A stretch of DNA of 39,591 bases from Pseudomonas fuscovaginae SE-1 (lineage in GTDB: Bacteria > Pseudomonadota > Gammaproteobacteria > Pseudomonadales > Pseudomonadaceae), in the NCBI RefSeq assembly GCF_000364705.1, contig NZ_AQOH01000074.1, positions 1-39,591 on the forward strand. Reading direction: 5' to 3'. A program made the position numbers and the translations under genes. The notes under the pieces are model-generated. The model did no database searches. It saw only the letters and a list, made by a program, of their open reading frames with translations, and was not told the DNA's origin. Positions 9,999 through 18,532 of this stretch are shown here, one piece after another; position 1 is the first letter of the stretch; each line of letters begins with the position of its first letter.

Positions 9999-11266
9999 TC
10001 GGTCTGCACAAGCCTGACAATCGCCGCAGCCTGCGTTCGGTGCTGGGACGCGGGCATATGCTGGCCGCGCTGGCGGCGGTCGGCCTGGTCAGCGTTTCGC
10101 TGACCTTGCTCGGTGTGCTGGCGTTGCGGGTCTACGCCGACCACAACCTGCACCTGATCGCCCGTTCCATCAGCTATACCGTCGAGGCGGCGGTGGTGTT
10201 CAACGACCGTGGCGCGGCGGCCGAGGCCCTGGACCTGATCGCCTCGACCGAAGAAGTGGCCGACGCCGAGATCTTTACCGCTGGCGGCCAGCGCCTGGCT
10301 CACTGGCAGCGCCCGGAAACCGGTCTGCTGTCGCGGTTGGAAATGCGACTGGCGAGGAGTCTGCTGGAGCAGCCCATCGAACTGCCGATCCTGCATCAGG
10401 ACCGGGAGGTCGGCAGCGTCCGCCTGACCGGCCATGGCGCCAGCCTGATGCGCTACCTGCTCAGCGGTCTGGCCGGCATCCTGGTGTGCAGCGTGCTGGC
10501 GGCCTGGCTTGGCCTGCACCTGGCCCGTCGGCTGCTGCGCGGGATTCTCGTGCCATTGCGCAGCCTGGCCGAGGTGGCCCACGCCGCCCGTAGCGAACGG
10601 GCCTTCGACCGCCGGGTACCGCCGGCGCGGATTGCCGAACTGGACAACCTCGGCAACGACTTCAATGCCCTGCTCGATGAGCTGGAGGCCTGGCAGGCGC
10701 ACCTGCAGAGCGAGAACCAGACCCTGGCGCACCAGGCCAGCCACGACAGCCTGACCGGCCTGCCCAACCGGGCGTTCTTTGAAGGCCGGTTGATGCGTGC
10801 CTTGCGTAATGGCGCCAGACAGGGCGAGCGGGTCGCGGTGCTGTTTCTCGACAGTGACCGTTTCAAGGAAATCAACGATACCTTCGGCCATGCGGCGGGC
10901 GATGCGGTGTTGGTGGCCGTGGCTACGCGGGTACGTGCGCAACTGCGTGAGGATGACCTGGTGGCGCGGCTCGGCGGTGACGAGTTCGCCGTGCTGCTGA
11001 CCCCGCTGCACAACATCGAGGACGCCGAGCGGATTGCCGAGAAGATCATCGCCAGCATGGAGCTGCCGATTCCGGTACCCGGCCCGACCCCGGTCGTCAC
11101 GTCGCTGACTATCGGCATTGCCGTCTACCCCGATCACGGCAACACCCCGGCCTCGCTGCTCAATGCCGCCGATGCCGCCATGTACCAGGCCAAGCGCCTT
11201 TCCCGTGGCAGCCAACACACCGCGCAGTCGGAGCACTGCGCTGCTTCAGTCCCCACCCGGAGTTGA
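9995..11266 (+). CDS. yfiN: Membrane diguanylate cyclase, YfiN/TpbB-like
   Basis: This 423-residue inner-membrane protein should make c-di-GMP from GTP. It has a first transmembrane helix at about residues 22-47, a periplasmic CHASE8/PAS-like region to about 150, a second helix at about 155-180, a HAMP linker, and a C-terminal GGDEF domain with intact GGDEF at about 327-331. An RxxD inhibitory site (REDD) lies five residues upstream, so product feedback inhibition is expected. The open frame extends further upstream, but the ATG at 9995 overlapping the yfiR stop is the sensible start: it gives the length of YfiN (about 435) and places the membrane helix near the N terminus. Gene order yfiR-yfiN-yfiB supports control by periplasmic YfiR. 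Confidence 0.92.
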   Translation: MIGLHKPDNRRSLRSVLGRGHMLAALAAVGLVSVSLTLLGVLALRVYADHNLHLIARSISYTVEAAVVFNDRGAAAEALDLIASTEEVADAEIFTAGGQRLAHWQRPETGLLSRLEMRLARSLLEQPIELPILHQDREVGSVRLTGHGASLMRYLLSGLAGILVCSVLAAWLGLHLARRLLRGILVPLRSLAEVAHAARSERAFDRRVPPARIAELDNLGNDFNALLDELEAWQAHLQSENQTLAHQASHDSLTGLPNRAFFEGRLMRALRNGARQGERVAVLFLDSDRFKEINDTFGHAAGDAVLVAVATRVRAQLREDDLVARLGGDEFAVLLTPLHNIEDAERIAEKIIASMELPIPVPGPTPVVTSLTIGIAVYPDHGNTPASLLNAADAAMYQAKRLSRGSQHTAQSEHCAASVPTRS

Positions 11267-11270
11267 ACCC

Positions 11271-11774
11271 TTGCTGATCTTTACCCAACGTTCCCTGCGC
11301 TTTTTCAGCGTTGCCCTGTTTGCCGCGCTGCTGGCCCTCGGCGGTTGTCAGACGGCGGCGCAGAAAGGCCTGACCCCGGCGCAGGTTGCCGTCCTCAAGC
11401 AGCAGGGCTTCCAATTGACGGATGATGGCTGGGCCTTTGGCCTGTCGGGAAAAGTGTTGTTCGGCAGCGACCTGGACGGCTTGAACAAGGAAAGCGAGAC
11501 CATCGTCCAGCGTATCGCCAAGGCCCTGCTGAGCGTGGACATCCAGCGGGTGCGGGTGGACGGGCACACCGATGCCTCCGGCAAGGATGAGTACAACGAA
11601 CAGCTCTCGGTACGCCGGGCCAACAGCGTAGCGACGGTCCTGCGGCAGTCCGGGATGAAACCGGAAAACATCCAGGTCCGCGGCCTGGGCAGCCGCGAGC
11701 CGGTGGCCAGCAACGGCACCGTGGCCGGGCGTACGGAGAATCGTCGGGTGGCGATCGTGGTGATTGCCGACTGA
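11271..11774 (+). CDS. yfiB: YfiB-like OmpA-family outer-membrane lipoprotein
   Basis: A 167-residue lipoprotein with a C-terminal OmpA-like peptidoglycan-binding domain (VDGHTDASG, then NIQVRGLGSREP and GRTENRRVAIV). The lipobox is LALGGC, about 28 residues in. In P. aeruginosa YfiB sequesters YfiR and so activates YfiN. No ATG is available: I chose TTG at 11271 because CGGAG precedes it by seven bases, it gives a normal signal peptide, and the length matches YfiB (168). Upstream in-frame ATGs would add about 51 residues without signal character. It starts four bases after the yfiN stop, completing the three-gene signalling operon. A REP doublet follows. Confidence 0.88.
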   Translation: MLIFTQRSLRFFSVALFAALLALGGCQTAAQKGLTPAQVAVLKQQGFQLTDDGWAFGLSGKVLFGSDLDGLNKESETIVQRIAKALLSVDIQRVRVDGHTDASGKDEYNEQLSVRRANSVATVLRQSGMKPENIQVRGLGSREPVASNGTVAGRTENRRVAIVVIAD

Positions 11775-11799
11775 CCCTGCCGGGGCAGAGTTGCGCCCC

Positions 11800-11930
11800 G
11801 TGGCGAGCGGGCTTGCCCGCGCTGGGCTGCATGGCAGCCCCAGAACCTGACAACTGGGTGTGTCAGGCAAAATGGGGCTGCTGGTTTTACGGCTGCTTCG
11901 CAGCCGAGCGCGGGCAAGCCCGCTCGCCAC
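11800..11930. repeat. REP doublet (REPIN-like), copy 1
   Basis: Two inverted copies of a REP core enclose the element: GTGGCGAGCGGGCTTGCCCG at its left end and GCGGGCAAGCCCGCTCGCCAC at 11910-11930. Smaller hairpins lie inside (GGGCTGC-ATG-GCAGCCC at 11824-11840 and GGCTGC-TTC-GCAGCC at 11891-11905). Elements of this type are mobilised in trans by RAYT transposases; no RAYT gene is in the window. It lies between the convergent ends of yfiB and the LysR gene and may protect or end transcripts. Confidence 0.9.
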
Positions 11931-11949
11931 AGGAGATTGCTGTCCCCGC

Positions 11950-12990
11950 TCAAGATCTACCCCCACAGCCCTCATGCCTTGCTGGTGGCATGTACTCAAA
12001 AATGGTGTGTTTTTCTTTTGGTGGTTGAGAGCTTGTGGTGTCCTGGTCGACGAACCGCAGCTCCTGTGCTTCACCCAGCAGCAACGGCCGATTCAACTCC
12101 GTGACTTCGCGGATGTAGTCCCACAACAGATTGATCCGCTTCAACTTCCTCAAGTCCTCCCGGCAATACATCCAGAACTGCCGGGTGACACTCACCTCGT
12201 CCGGCAGCACCGGCAGCAGGTTCGGATCCTGCGCCGCCAGGAAGCACGGCAGGATCGCCAGCGCCCGGCCTTGCTGCGCCGCGACGAACTGGGCGATCAC
12301 GCTGGTGCTGCGCAGGTTGGCGGTGGCGTTGGGCAGCAGATTGGCCAGGTACAGCAGCTCGTTGCTGAAGGCCAGGTCATCGACATAACTGACGAAGCGG
12401 TGCCGCCCCAGGTCGCTGGCGTGGCGGATCGGCGGGTGCTGATCCAGATACGGCTGGGTCGCATACAGCTGCAGCCGGTAGTCGCACAGCTTGCAGCAGA
12501 CATACGGTCCGTGCTCCGGCCGCTCCAGGGCGATGACGATATCGGCCTCGCGCTTGGACAGGCTGATGAAGTGCGGCAGCGGCAGGATATCCACCGAGAT
12601 CGCCGGATAGGCGTCGACGAAATGGCTCAGTTGCGGGGTGATGAAGAAGCTGCCGAAGCCCTCCGTGCAGCCCATGCGCACATGCCCCGAGAGCGCCACG
12701 CCAGAGCCCGAGACCTGCTCGCAGGCCATGTGCAGGGTGCTTTCGATGGACTCGGCATAACCCATCAGCCGCTGGCCTTCGGCGGTCAGGACGAAGCCGT
12801 TGGTGCGCGACTTTTCGAACAGCAGGGTGCCCAGGGCCGTCTCCAGCGAACTGATGCGCCGTGACACCGTGGTGTAGTCCACCGCCAGGCGCTTGGCCGC
12901 GCTGCTGGCCTTGCGGGTACGGGCAACCTCGAGGAAAAACTTCAGGTCGTCCCAGTTCAATGAACCCAAAGACGTGATGTTTTTTTGCAT
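11950..12990 (-). CDS. LysR-family transcriptional regulator next to mmsAB
   Basis: The 346-residue protein has a LysR N-terminal winged HTH ([19 protein letters not shown] and [12 protein letters not shown], about residues 10-60) and a C-terminal substrate-binding domain. It is divergent from mmsA, so it probably controls that operon; P. aeruginosa uses an AraC-type MmsR for mmsAB, so the regulator family differs here. I prefer the ATG at 12990; an in-frame GTG at 13032 has a GGAG upstream but would run through a 15-bp palindrome that looks like an operator. The last 30-35 residues (starting about FVDQDTTSS) form a charged, proline-containing tail not usual for LysR proteins, possibly from loss of an older stop. 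Confidence 0.85.
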   Translation of the reverse strand: MQKNITSLGSLNWDDLKFFLEVARTRKASSAAKRLAVDYTTVSRRISSLETALGTLLFEKSRTNGFVLTAEGQRLMGYAESIESTLHMACEQVSGSGVALSGHVRMGCTEGFGSFFITPQLSHFVDAYPAISVDILPLPHFISLSKREADIVIALERPEHGPYVCCKLCDYRLQLYATQPYLDQHPPIRHASDLGRHRFVSYVDDLAFSNELLYLANLLPNATANLRSTSVIAQFVAAQQGRALAILPCFLAAQDPNLLPVLPDEVSVTRQFWMYCREDLRKLKRINLLWDYIREVTELNRPLLLGEAQELRFVDQDTTSSQPPKEKHTIFEYMPPARHEGCGGRS

Positions 12991-13012
12991 GTTGGTCCGG
13001 TTTTTATGTGCG

Positions 13013-13027
13013 TTCTTATTAGAAGAA
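13013..13027. promoter_or_regulatory. Candidate LysR operator, 15-bp palindrome
   Basis: TTCTT-ATTAG-AAGAA is a perfect five-base dyad of 15 bp that fits the T-N11-A pattern typical of LysR-type binding sites. It lies between the divergent LysR gene (start 12990) and mmsA (start 13123), the expected place for autoregulation and activation. A second GC-rich dyad, CGGGCG-TCGCGG-CGCCCG, sits at 13067-13084. Binding is inferred from position and symmetry only. Confidence 0.5.
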
Positions 13028-13122
13028 TGCACATCTATACTCCAAAAACAGTCCAGTCACCATGCTCGGGCGTCGCGGCGCCCGCCCAGGATTCGGCCAT
13101 TACAATAATTCAGGAGACTTCC

Positions 13123-14646
13123 ATGAACGTTTCTCTCAAGCCCGACGCCACCCTCAAGACCGCCCGCCTATTGATCGACGGCGAATGGGTCGAATCCCAG
13201 AGCAGTGAATGGCACGACATCGTCAACCCGGCGACCCAGGAAGTGCTGGCCAAGGTGCCCTTCGCCACCGCCTCCGAAGTGAACGCCGCGATCGATGCCG
13301 CTCAGCGCGCCTTCCAGACCTGGAAGCTGACCCCCATCGGCGCGCGCATGCGCATCATGCTCAAGCTGCAGGCGCTGATTCGCGAACACTCCAAGCGCAT
13401 CGCCGCGGTGCTCAGCGCCGAGCAGGGCAAGACCCTGGCCGACGCCGAGGGCGATATCTTCCGCGGCCTGGAAGTGGTCGAGCACGCCTGCTCGATCGGC
13501 ACCCTGCAGATGGGCGAGTTCGCCGAGAACGTCGCCGGTGGCGTCGATACCTACACCCTGCGCCAGCCGATCGGTGTCTGCGCCGGGATCACCCCGTTCA
13601 ACTTCCCGGCGATGATTCCGCTGTGGATGTTCCCGATGGCGATCGCCTGCGGCAACACCTTCGTCCTCAAACCGTCCGAGCAGGATCCGCTGTCGACCTT
13701 GATGCTGGTGGAACTGGCGCTGGAGGCCGGCGTGCCGGCGGGCGTGCTCAACGTGGTGCACGGCGGCAAGGAGGTGGTGGATGCGCTCTGCACCCACAAG
13801 GATATCAAGGCGGTGTCCTTCGTCGGCTCGACCGCCGTCGGTACCCACGTCTATGACCTCGCCGGCCGCCACGGCAAGCGCGTGCAGTCGATGATGGGCG
13901 CCAAGAACCATGCGGTGGTGCTGCCCGATGCCAATCGCGAGCAGACCCTCAACGCCCTGGTCGGTGCCGGTTTCGGCGCGGCCGGCCAGCGTTGCATGGC
14001 CACGTCGGTGGTGGTGCTGGTGGGGGCGGCGAAGCAGTGGCTGCCGGGCCTCAAGGCGCTGGCGCAGAAGCTCAAGGTCAATGCCGGCACGGAGCCGGGC
14101 ACCGACGTCGGCCCGCTGATTTCCAAGCGGGCCAAGGAGCGGGTGCTGGGCCTGATCGAGAGCGGCATCAGGGAAGGCGCCAAGCTCGAACTGGACGGCC
14201 GCGACATCGTGGTACCGGGCTTCGAGCAGGGCAACTTCGTCGGCCCGACCCTGTTCTCCGGGGTGACCACCGACATGCAGATCTACACCCAGGAAATCTT
14301 CGGCCCGGTGTTGGCGGTCATGGAGGTCGACACCCTCGACGAGGCCATCGCGCTGGTCAACGCCAACCCGTTCGGCAACGGCACCGGCCTGTTCACCCAG
14401 AGCGGCGCCTCGGCCCGCAAGTTCCAGAGCGAAATCGACATCGGCCAGGTCGGCATCAACATCCCGATCCCGGTACCGGTGCCGTTCTTCAGCTTCACCG
14501 GTTCGCGCGGCTCCAAGCTCGGTGACCTCGGCCCTTACGGCAAGCAGGTGGTGCAGTTCTACACTCAAACCAAGACGGTCACCGCGCGCTGGTTCGATGA
14601 CGACAGCGAGAACCATGGCGTGAACACCACCATCAACCTGCGCTGA
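13123..14646 (+). CDS. mmsA: CoA-acylating methylmalonate-semialdehyde dehydrogenase
   Basis: A 507-residue aldehyde dehydrogenase. The MmsA family oxidises methylmalonate semialdehyde (or malonate semialdehyde) with NAD and CoA to propionyl-CoA (or acetyl-CoA), in the cytoplasm, at the end of valine breakdown. Visible family marks are [14 protein letters not shown] for cofactor binding (about residues 160-173), the GSTAVG nucleotide loop, and the catalytic cysteine in AAGQRCMA (Cys291). The ATG at 13123 is preceded by CAGGAG seven bases away; the frame stays open upstream but has no such site. Fourteen bases separate it from mmsB, so the two form an operon. The divergent LysR gene is the likely regulator. 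Confidence 0.95.
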   Translation: MNVSLKPDATLKTARLLIDGEWVESQSSEWHDIVNPATQEVLAKVPFATASEVNAAIDAAQRAFQTWKLTPIGARMRIMLKLQALIREHSKRIAAVLSAEQGKTLADAEGDIFRGLEVVEHACSIGTLQMGEFAENVAGGVDTYTLRQPIGVCAGITPFNFPAMIPLWMFPMAIACGNTFVLKPSEQDPLSTLMLVELALEAGVPAGVLNVVHGGKEVVDALCTHKDIKAVSFVGSTAVGTHVYDLAGRHGKRVQSMMGAKNHAVVLPDANREQTLNALVGAGFGAAGQRCMATSVVVLVGAAKQWLPGLKALAQKLKVNAGTEPGTDVGPLISKRAKERVLGLIESGIREGAKLELDGRDIVVPGFEQGNFVGPTLFSGVTTDMQIYTQEIFGPVLAVMEVDTLDEAIALVNANPFGNGTGLFTQSGASARKFQSEIDIGQVGINIPIPVPVPFFSFTGSRGSKLGDLGPYGKQVVQFYTQTKTVTARWFDDDSENHGVNTTINLR

Positions 14647-14660
14647 GCGAGGAACGGGCC

Positions 14661-15548
14661 ATGAAGATCGCATTTATCGGACTGGGCAACATGGGCGCGC
14701 CGATGGCGCGCAACCTGATCAAGGCCGGGCACAGCCTGAACCTGTTCGACCTGAACCACACAGTGCTCCAGGAACTGGCGGCCCTCGGCGGGACCATCAG
14801 CACTTCGCCCAGGGCCGCGGCCGAGGGCAGCGAACTGGTGATCACCATGCTGCCGGCCGCCGCCCATGTGCGCAGCGTCTGGCTGGGCGAGGACGGCGTG
14901 CTGGCCGGGATCGGCGCCGGCGTGCCGGCGGTGGACTGCAGCACCATCGATCCGCAGACCGCCAAGGACGTAGCCGCCGCAGCGGCGAAGCAGGGCGTGG
15001 CCATGGCCGATGCGCCGGTGTCCGGTGGCACCGGCGGCGCCGCGGCCGGGACCCTGACCTTCATGGTCGGTGCCTCCAGCGAACTGTTCGCCACCCTGCA
15101 ACCGGTGCTGGCGCAGATGGGCCGCAACATCGTCCATTGCGGCGAGGTCGGCACCGGGCAGATCGCCAAGATCTGCAACAACCTGCTGCTGGGCATCTCG
15201 ATGATCGGTGTCAGCGAGGCCATGGCCCTGGGCGCCGCCCTGGGCATCGACACCCAGGTGCTGGCCGGAGTGATCAACAGCTCCACCGGGCGTTGCTGGA
15301 GTTCCGACACCTACAACCCCTGGCCGGGCATCGTCGAAACCGCTCCGGCGTCCCGTGGCTACACTGGTGGCTTCGGTGCCGAGCTGATGCTCAAGGATCT
15401 CGGGCTGGCCACCGAGGCCGCTCGCCAGGCTCACCAGCCGGTGGTGCTCGGTGCCGTGGCGCAGCAGTTGTACCAGGCCATGAGCCTGCGCGGGGAGGGT
15501 GGCAAGGACTTCTCGGCCATCATTGGCAGCTATCGCAAACCCGAGTAA
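14661..15548 (+). CDS. mmsB: 3-hydroxyisobutyrate dehydrogenase
   Basis: A 295-residue enzyme of the beta-hydroxyacid dehydrogenase family, which oxidises 3-hydroxyisobutyrate to methylmalonate semialdehyde with NAD. The N-terminal Rossmann motif is FIGLGNMGAPMARNL (about residues 5-19), the substrate-binding signature DAPVSGGTGGA is near residue 118, and the catalytic lysine lies in the GQIAKICNNLLL segment near 172. It works directly before MmsA in valine catabolism and follows it in the same operon, with GAGGAA upstream of the ATG. A strong terminator follows nine bases after its stop. Confidence 0.95.
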   Translation: MKIAFIGLGNMGAPMARNLIKAGHSLNLFDLNHTVLQELAALGGTISTSPRAAAEGSELVITMLPAAAHVRSVWLGEDGVLAGIGAGVPAVDCSTIDPQTAKDVAAAAAKQGVAMADAPVSGGTGGAAAGTLTFMVGASSELFATLQPVLAQMGRNIVHCGEVGTGQIAKICNNLLLGISMIGVSEAMALGAALGIDTQVLAGVINSSTGRCWSSDTYNPWPGIVETAPASRGYTGGFGAELMLKDLGLATEAARQAHQPVVLGAVAQQLYQAMSLRGEGGKDFSAIIGSYRKPE

Positions 15549-15557
15549 GGTTTTTTT

Positions 15558-15592
15558 CCGAGGGCTCGCGTCGGGCGGGCCCTCGGTTTTTT
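15558..15592 (+). terminator. Rho-independent terminator after mmsB
   Basis: The stem CCGAGGGC (15558-15565) pairs with GCCCTCGG (15579-15586), followed directly by six T residues. It closes the mmsAB operon before polB. Confidence 0.9.
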
Positions 15593-15674
15593 CCGGGCGG
15601 GCTGCCCAAACGTTATCCGCGTATCCCCCGACACAGTAGAATTACCGCCAGGAATCGATTTCGAGGTGGCGGTG

Positions 15675-18038
15675 GTGGATCTACAGCAGGGTTTTGTCCT
15701 GACCCGGCATTGGCGCGACACTCCCGCAGGTACCCAGGTCGAATTCTGGTTGGCGACCGATGACGGGCCGCGTCACGTGCGCTTGCCGCCGCAGCCGTCG
15801 GTGGCGTTCATTCCCGTCGCCCATCGCGAACGTGCCGAAAGCCTGTTGCGCAACGAGCGCGGCGTCGAGCTGCGTCCACTGGAACTGCTGGATTTTCATC
15901 ACCGACCGGTGCTCGGCCTGTACTGCCAGCAGCATCGGCAGTTGATGAACCTCGAGAAGCTGCTGCGCCAGGGCGGGGTGGATGTCTACGAGGCCGATGT
16001 CCGCCCGCCCGAGCGGTTCCTGATGGAGCGCTTCATCACCGCACCGGTGCTGTTCGCCGGCACGCCAAATGCCGAGGGGCCGCTGCTCGATACCCAGCTC
16101 AAGGCGACGCCGGACTACCGGCCACGGTTGAAGCTGGCCTCGCTGGATATCGAAACCACCCGGCGTGGCGAGCTGTATTCCATCGCCGTGGAAGGCTGTG
16201 GCGAGCGCCAGGTGTACATGCTCGGCCCGCCCAACGGCGATGCCAGCCAGGTCGACTTCAACCTCGAGTATCGGGAGAGTCGTGGTGAACTGCTCGAAGC
16301 CCTGAATGACTGGCTGGCCCGGCACGATCCCGATGCGATCATTGGCTGGAACCTGGTGCAGTTCGACCTGAAGGTGTTGCATGAACATGCCCAGCGTCTG
16401 AACGTCCCGCTGCGCCTGGGGCGTGGCGGCGATGTCATGGGCTGGCGCGATAACGGGGCACGCAATACCCATTACTTCGCGGCGGCGGCCGGTCGGCTGA
16501 TCATCGACGGGATCGAGGCGCTGCGCTCGGCGACCTGGAGCTTTCCGTCCTTCAGCCTCGAATACGTCTCGCAGCACCTGCTCGGCGAGGGCAAGGCGAT
16601 CGACAACCCCTACCAGCGCATGGACGAAATCGACCGCATGTTCGCCGAGGACAAGCCGGCCCTGGCGCGCTACAACCTCAAGGACTGCGAACTGGTCACG
16701 CGGATCTTCGACAAGACCCAACTGCTGACCTTCCTGCTCGAACGGGCCACCGTCACCGGCTTGCCGGCCGACCGCAGCGGTGGCTCGGTGGCGGCCTTCA
16801 CCCATTTGTACATGCCGCTGATGCACCGCCAGGGCTTCGTCGCGCCGAACCTTGGCGAGCGCATGCCCGAGGCCAGCCCCGGTGGCTTCGTGATGGACTC
16901 GCGACCGGGCCTCTACGAGTCGGTGCTGGTGCTGGACTACAAGAGCCTGTACCCGTCGATCATCCGCACCTTCCTGATCGACCCGGTGGGACTGATCGAG
17001 GGCCTGCGGCATCCCGATGACAGCGAGTCGGTGGCGGGCTTTCGCGGGGCGCGTTTCTCCCGTACGCGGCATTGCCTGCCGGCGATCGTCGAGACGGTCT
17101 GGCAGGGCCGCGAGGCGGCCAAGCGCGACGGCAACGCGCCGTTGTCCCAGGCGCTGAAGATCATCATGAACGCTTTCTACGGCGTGCTTGGCTCCAGTGG
17201 CTGCCGCTTCTTCGACACCCGGCTGGCATCGTCGATCACCATGCGCGGGCATGAGATCATGCGCCGTACCCGGCAACTGATCGAAGCCCAGGGCTACACG
17301 GTGATCTACGGTGACACCGACTCGACCTTCGTCTGGCTCAAGCGCGCCCATGGCCAGGAGGAGGCCGCGCAGATTGGCCGCCAGCTGGTGGCCGGGGTCA
17401 ACGACTGGTGGCGCGAGCACCTGCAGCGCGAGCTGGGCCTGAGCAGCGCCCTGGAGCTGCAGTTCGAGACCCATTTCAGCCGCTTCCTGATGCCGACCAT
17501 CCGCGGCGCCGAGGAGGGCAGCAAGAAGCGTTACGCCGGGCTGGTCATCCGCGCCGACGGCAGCGAGGAGATGGTCTACAAGGGCCTGGAAACCGTGCGC
17601 AGCGACTGGTCGCCGTTGGCGCAGGAATTCCAGCAGGAACTGTACCGGCGCATCTTCAGCCGCCAGCCCTACCAGGACTACGTGCGCGATTACGTACGGC
17701 GCACCCAGACCGGCGAGCTGGACGATCTGCTGGTGTATCGCAAGCGCCTGCGTCGTCGGCTGGGCGACTATGAGCGCAATGTTCCACCGCAGGTACGGGC
17801 GGCGCGCTTGGCCGATGAATACAACGTTGCCCAGGGGCGCCCACCGCAATACCAGAGCGGCGGCTGGATCAGCTATGTGATCGCCCTGGCCGGGCCGGAA
17901 CCGCTGGAAGTGCGCCGTTCGCCCATCGACTACGAACACTACATCACCAAGCAGTTGCAGCCGGTGGCGGACGCGATCCTGCCGTTCGTGCAGGACGATT
18001 TCACCACCCTGATCGGCGGGCAGATGGGCCTGTTCTGA
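15675..18038 (+). CDS. polB: DNA polymerase II (family B)
   Basis: A 787-residue family-B DNA polymerase (E. coli Pol II is 783), a repair polymerase for replication restart and lesion bypass. The 3'-5' exonuclease motifs are LASLDIETT (Asp158), GWNLVQFDLKVL and YNLKDCELV. The polymerase motifs are LDYKSLYPSI (Asp421), KIIMNAFYGVLGS and YGDTDSTF (Asp547, Asp549). All catalytic residues look intact. The start is uncertain: GTG codons at 15666, 15672 and 15675 are all in frame; I chose 15675 because GAGG lies seven bases upstream. The E. coli gene belongs to the LexA regulon, but I see no convincing CTG-N10-CAG box here. It appears to be monocistronic. Confidence 0.96.
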   Translation: MDLQQGFVLTRHWRDTPAGTQVEFWLATDDGPRHVRLPPQPSVAFIPVAHRERAESLLRNERGVELRPLELLDFHHRPVLGLYCQQHRQLMNLEKLLRQGGVDVYEADVRPPERFLMERFITAPVLFAGTPNAEGPLLDTQLKATPDYRPRLKLASLDIETTRRGELYSIAVEGCGERQVYMLGPPNGDASQVDFNLEYRESRGELLEALNDWLARHDPDAIIGWNLVQFDLKVLHEHAQRLNVPLRLGRGGDVMGWRDNGARNTHYFAAAAGRLIIDGIEALRSATWSFPSFSLEYVSQHLLGEGKAIDNPYQRMDEIDRMFAEDKPALARYNLKDCELVTRIFDKTQLLTFLLERATVTGLPADRSGGSVAAFTHLYMPLMHRQGFVAPNLGERMPEASPGGFVMDSRPGLYESVLVLDYKSLYPSIIRTFLIDPVGLIEGLRHPDDSESVAGFRGARFSRTRHCLPAIVETVWQGREAAKRDGNAPLSQALKIIMNAFYGVLGSSGCRFFDTRLASSITMRGHEIMRRTRQLIEAQGYTVIYGDTDSTFVWLKRAHGQEEAAQIGRQLVAGVNDWWREHLQRELGLSSALELQFETHFSRFLMPTIRGAEEGSKKRYAGLVIRADGSEEMVYKGLETVRSDWSPLAQEFQQELYRRIFSRQPYQDYVRDYVRRTQTGELDDLLVYRKRLRRRLGDYERNVPPQVRAARLADEYNVAQGRPPQYQSGGWISYVIALAGPEPLEVRRSPIDYEHYITKQLQPVADAILPFVQDDFTTLIGGQMGLF

Positions 18039-18201
18039 GGGTTTTGTATGGCAATGTATCTGAGGGCGCCGTTGATACGTGCGGACTTCAGAACCCCGGC
18101 CTGCGCACACATTCGAGATACCTCAAGGGCGTCAAATAGGTTCCAGGGAGGCAGACAACACTGGCTCCAACCAACCGAACGACAACTTTGAGGAAATCGC
18201 C

Positions 18202-18438
18202 ATGAAACTGAAAGCACTCTGCACCGCCGGCCTGTTCTCTGCCCTGAGCCTCCTGGCCATCGCCGCCCCGGCCCAGGCCGCCATCGCCAAACCGGACATC
18301 CAGCATGTGGTGTCGATCACCACCGACGCCATGGGCAGCTGCGACGTCGCCAAGGCGCACCTGACCTACCTGGACTCCCAGGGCCAGACCCACACCCTGG
18401 AATACGGCAAGTTCGCCAGCTGCAACCTGGGTAGCTGA
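18202..18438 (+). CDS. Small exported protein, DUF2790-like
   Basis: A 78-residue protein with a clear signal peptide (hydrophobic stretch 9-25, cleavage likely after PAQAA). The mature part contains HVVSITTDAMGSC, then LTYLDSQGQTHTLEYGKFAS and a final Cys. This resembles the DUF2790 family of small periplasmic Pseudomonas proteins, whose function is not established. Two cysteines in the mature part could form a disulfide, which is notable beside the downstream thiol-redox gene. ATG at 18202 has GAGGAAA upstream; the longer open frame before it lacks a ribosome site. A hairpin without a T-run lies between it and the next gene. Confidence 0.82.
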   Translation: MKLKALCTAGLFSALSLLAIAAPAQAAIAKPDIQHVVSITTDAMGSCDVAKAHLTYLDSQGQTHTLEYGKFASCNLGS

Positions 18439-18475
18439 GCCCTTGGGCATCGGTTCCGCGAACGCTCTTCCACCC

Positions 18476-18511
18476 GCATGAAACCGTACCGCGCCGCGGC
18501 CGGTTTCATGC
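18476..18511. promoter_or_regulatory. Perfect 11-bp hairpin between DUF2790 gene and dipZ-like gene
   Basis: GCATGAAACCG (18476-18486) pairs perfectly with CGGTTTCATGC (18501-18511) around a 14-base GC-rich loop that itself contains CCGCG and CGCGG. No T-run follows, so it is not a normal intrinsic terminator. Ending 21 bases before the next ATG, it may set relative expression of the two genes by RNA processing or attenuation. Confidence 0.6.
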
Positions 18512-18532
18512 CTGCTTCTGTCAGGTGACCTC

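Noticed and set aside
12991..13032. GTG start at 13032 for the LysR gene
   Set aside because: It has a GGAG site, but the extra 14 residues cover the 15-bp palindrome that looks like an operator, and the HTH starts normally from 12990. I keep it as an alternative only.
15600..15674. LexA box before polB
   Set aside because: I looked for CTG-N10-CAG; the region has only ACACAGT-like fragments. SOS control is known in E. coli but is not supported by this sequence.
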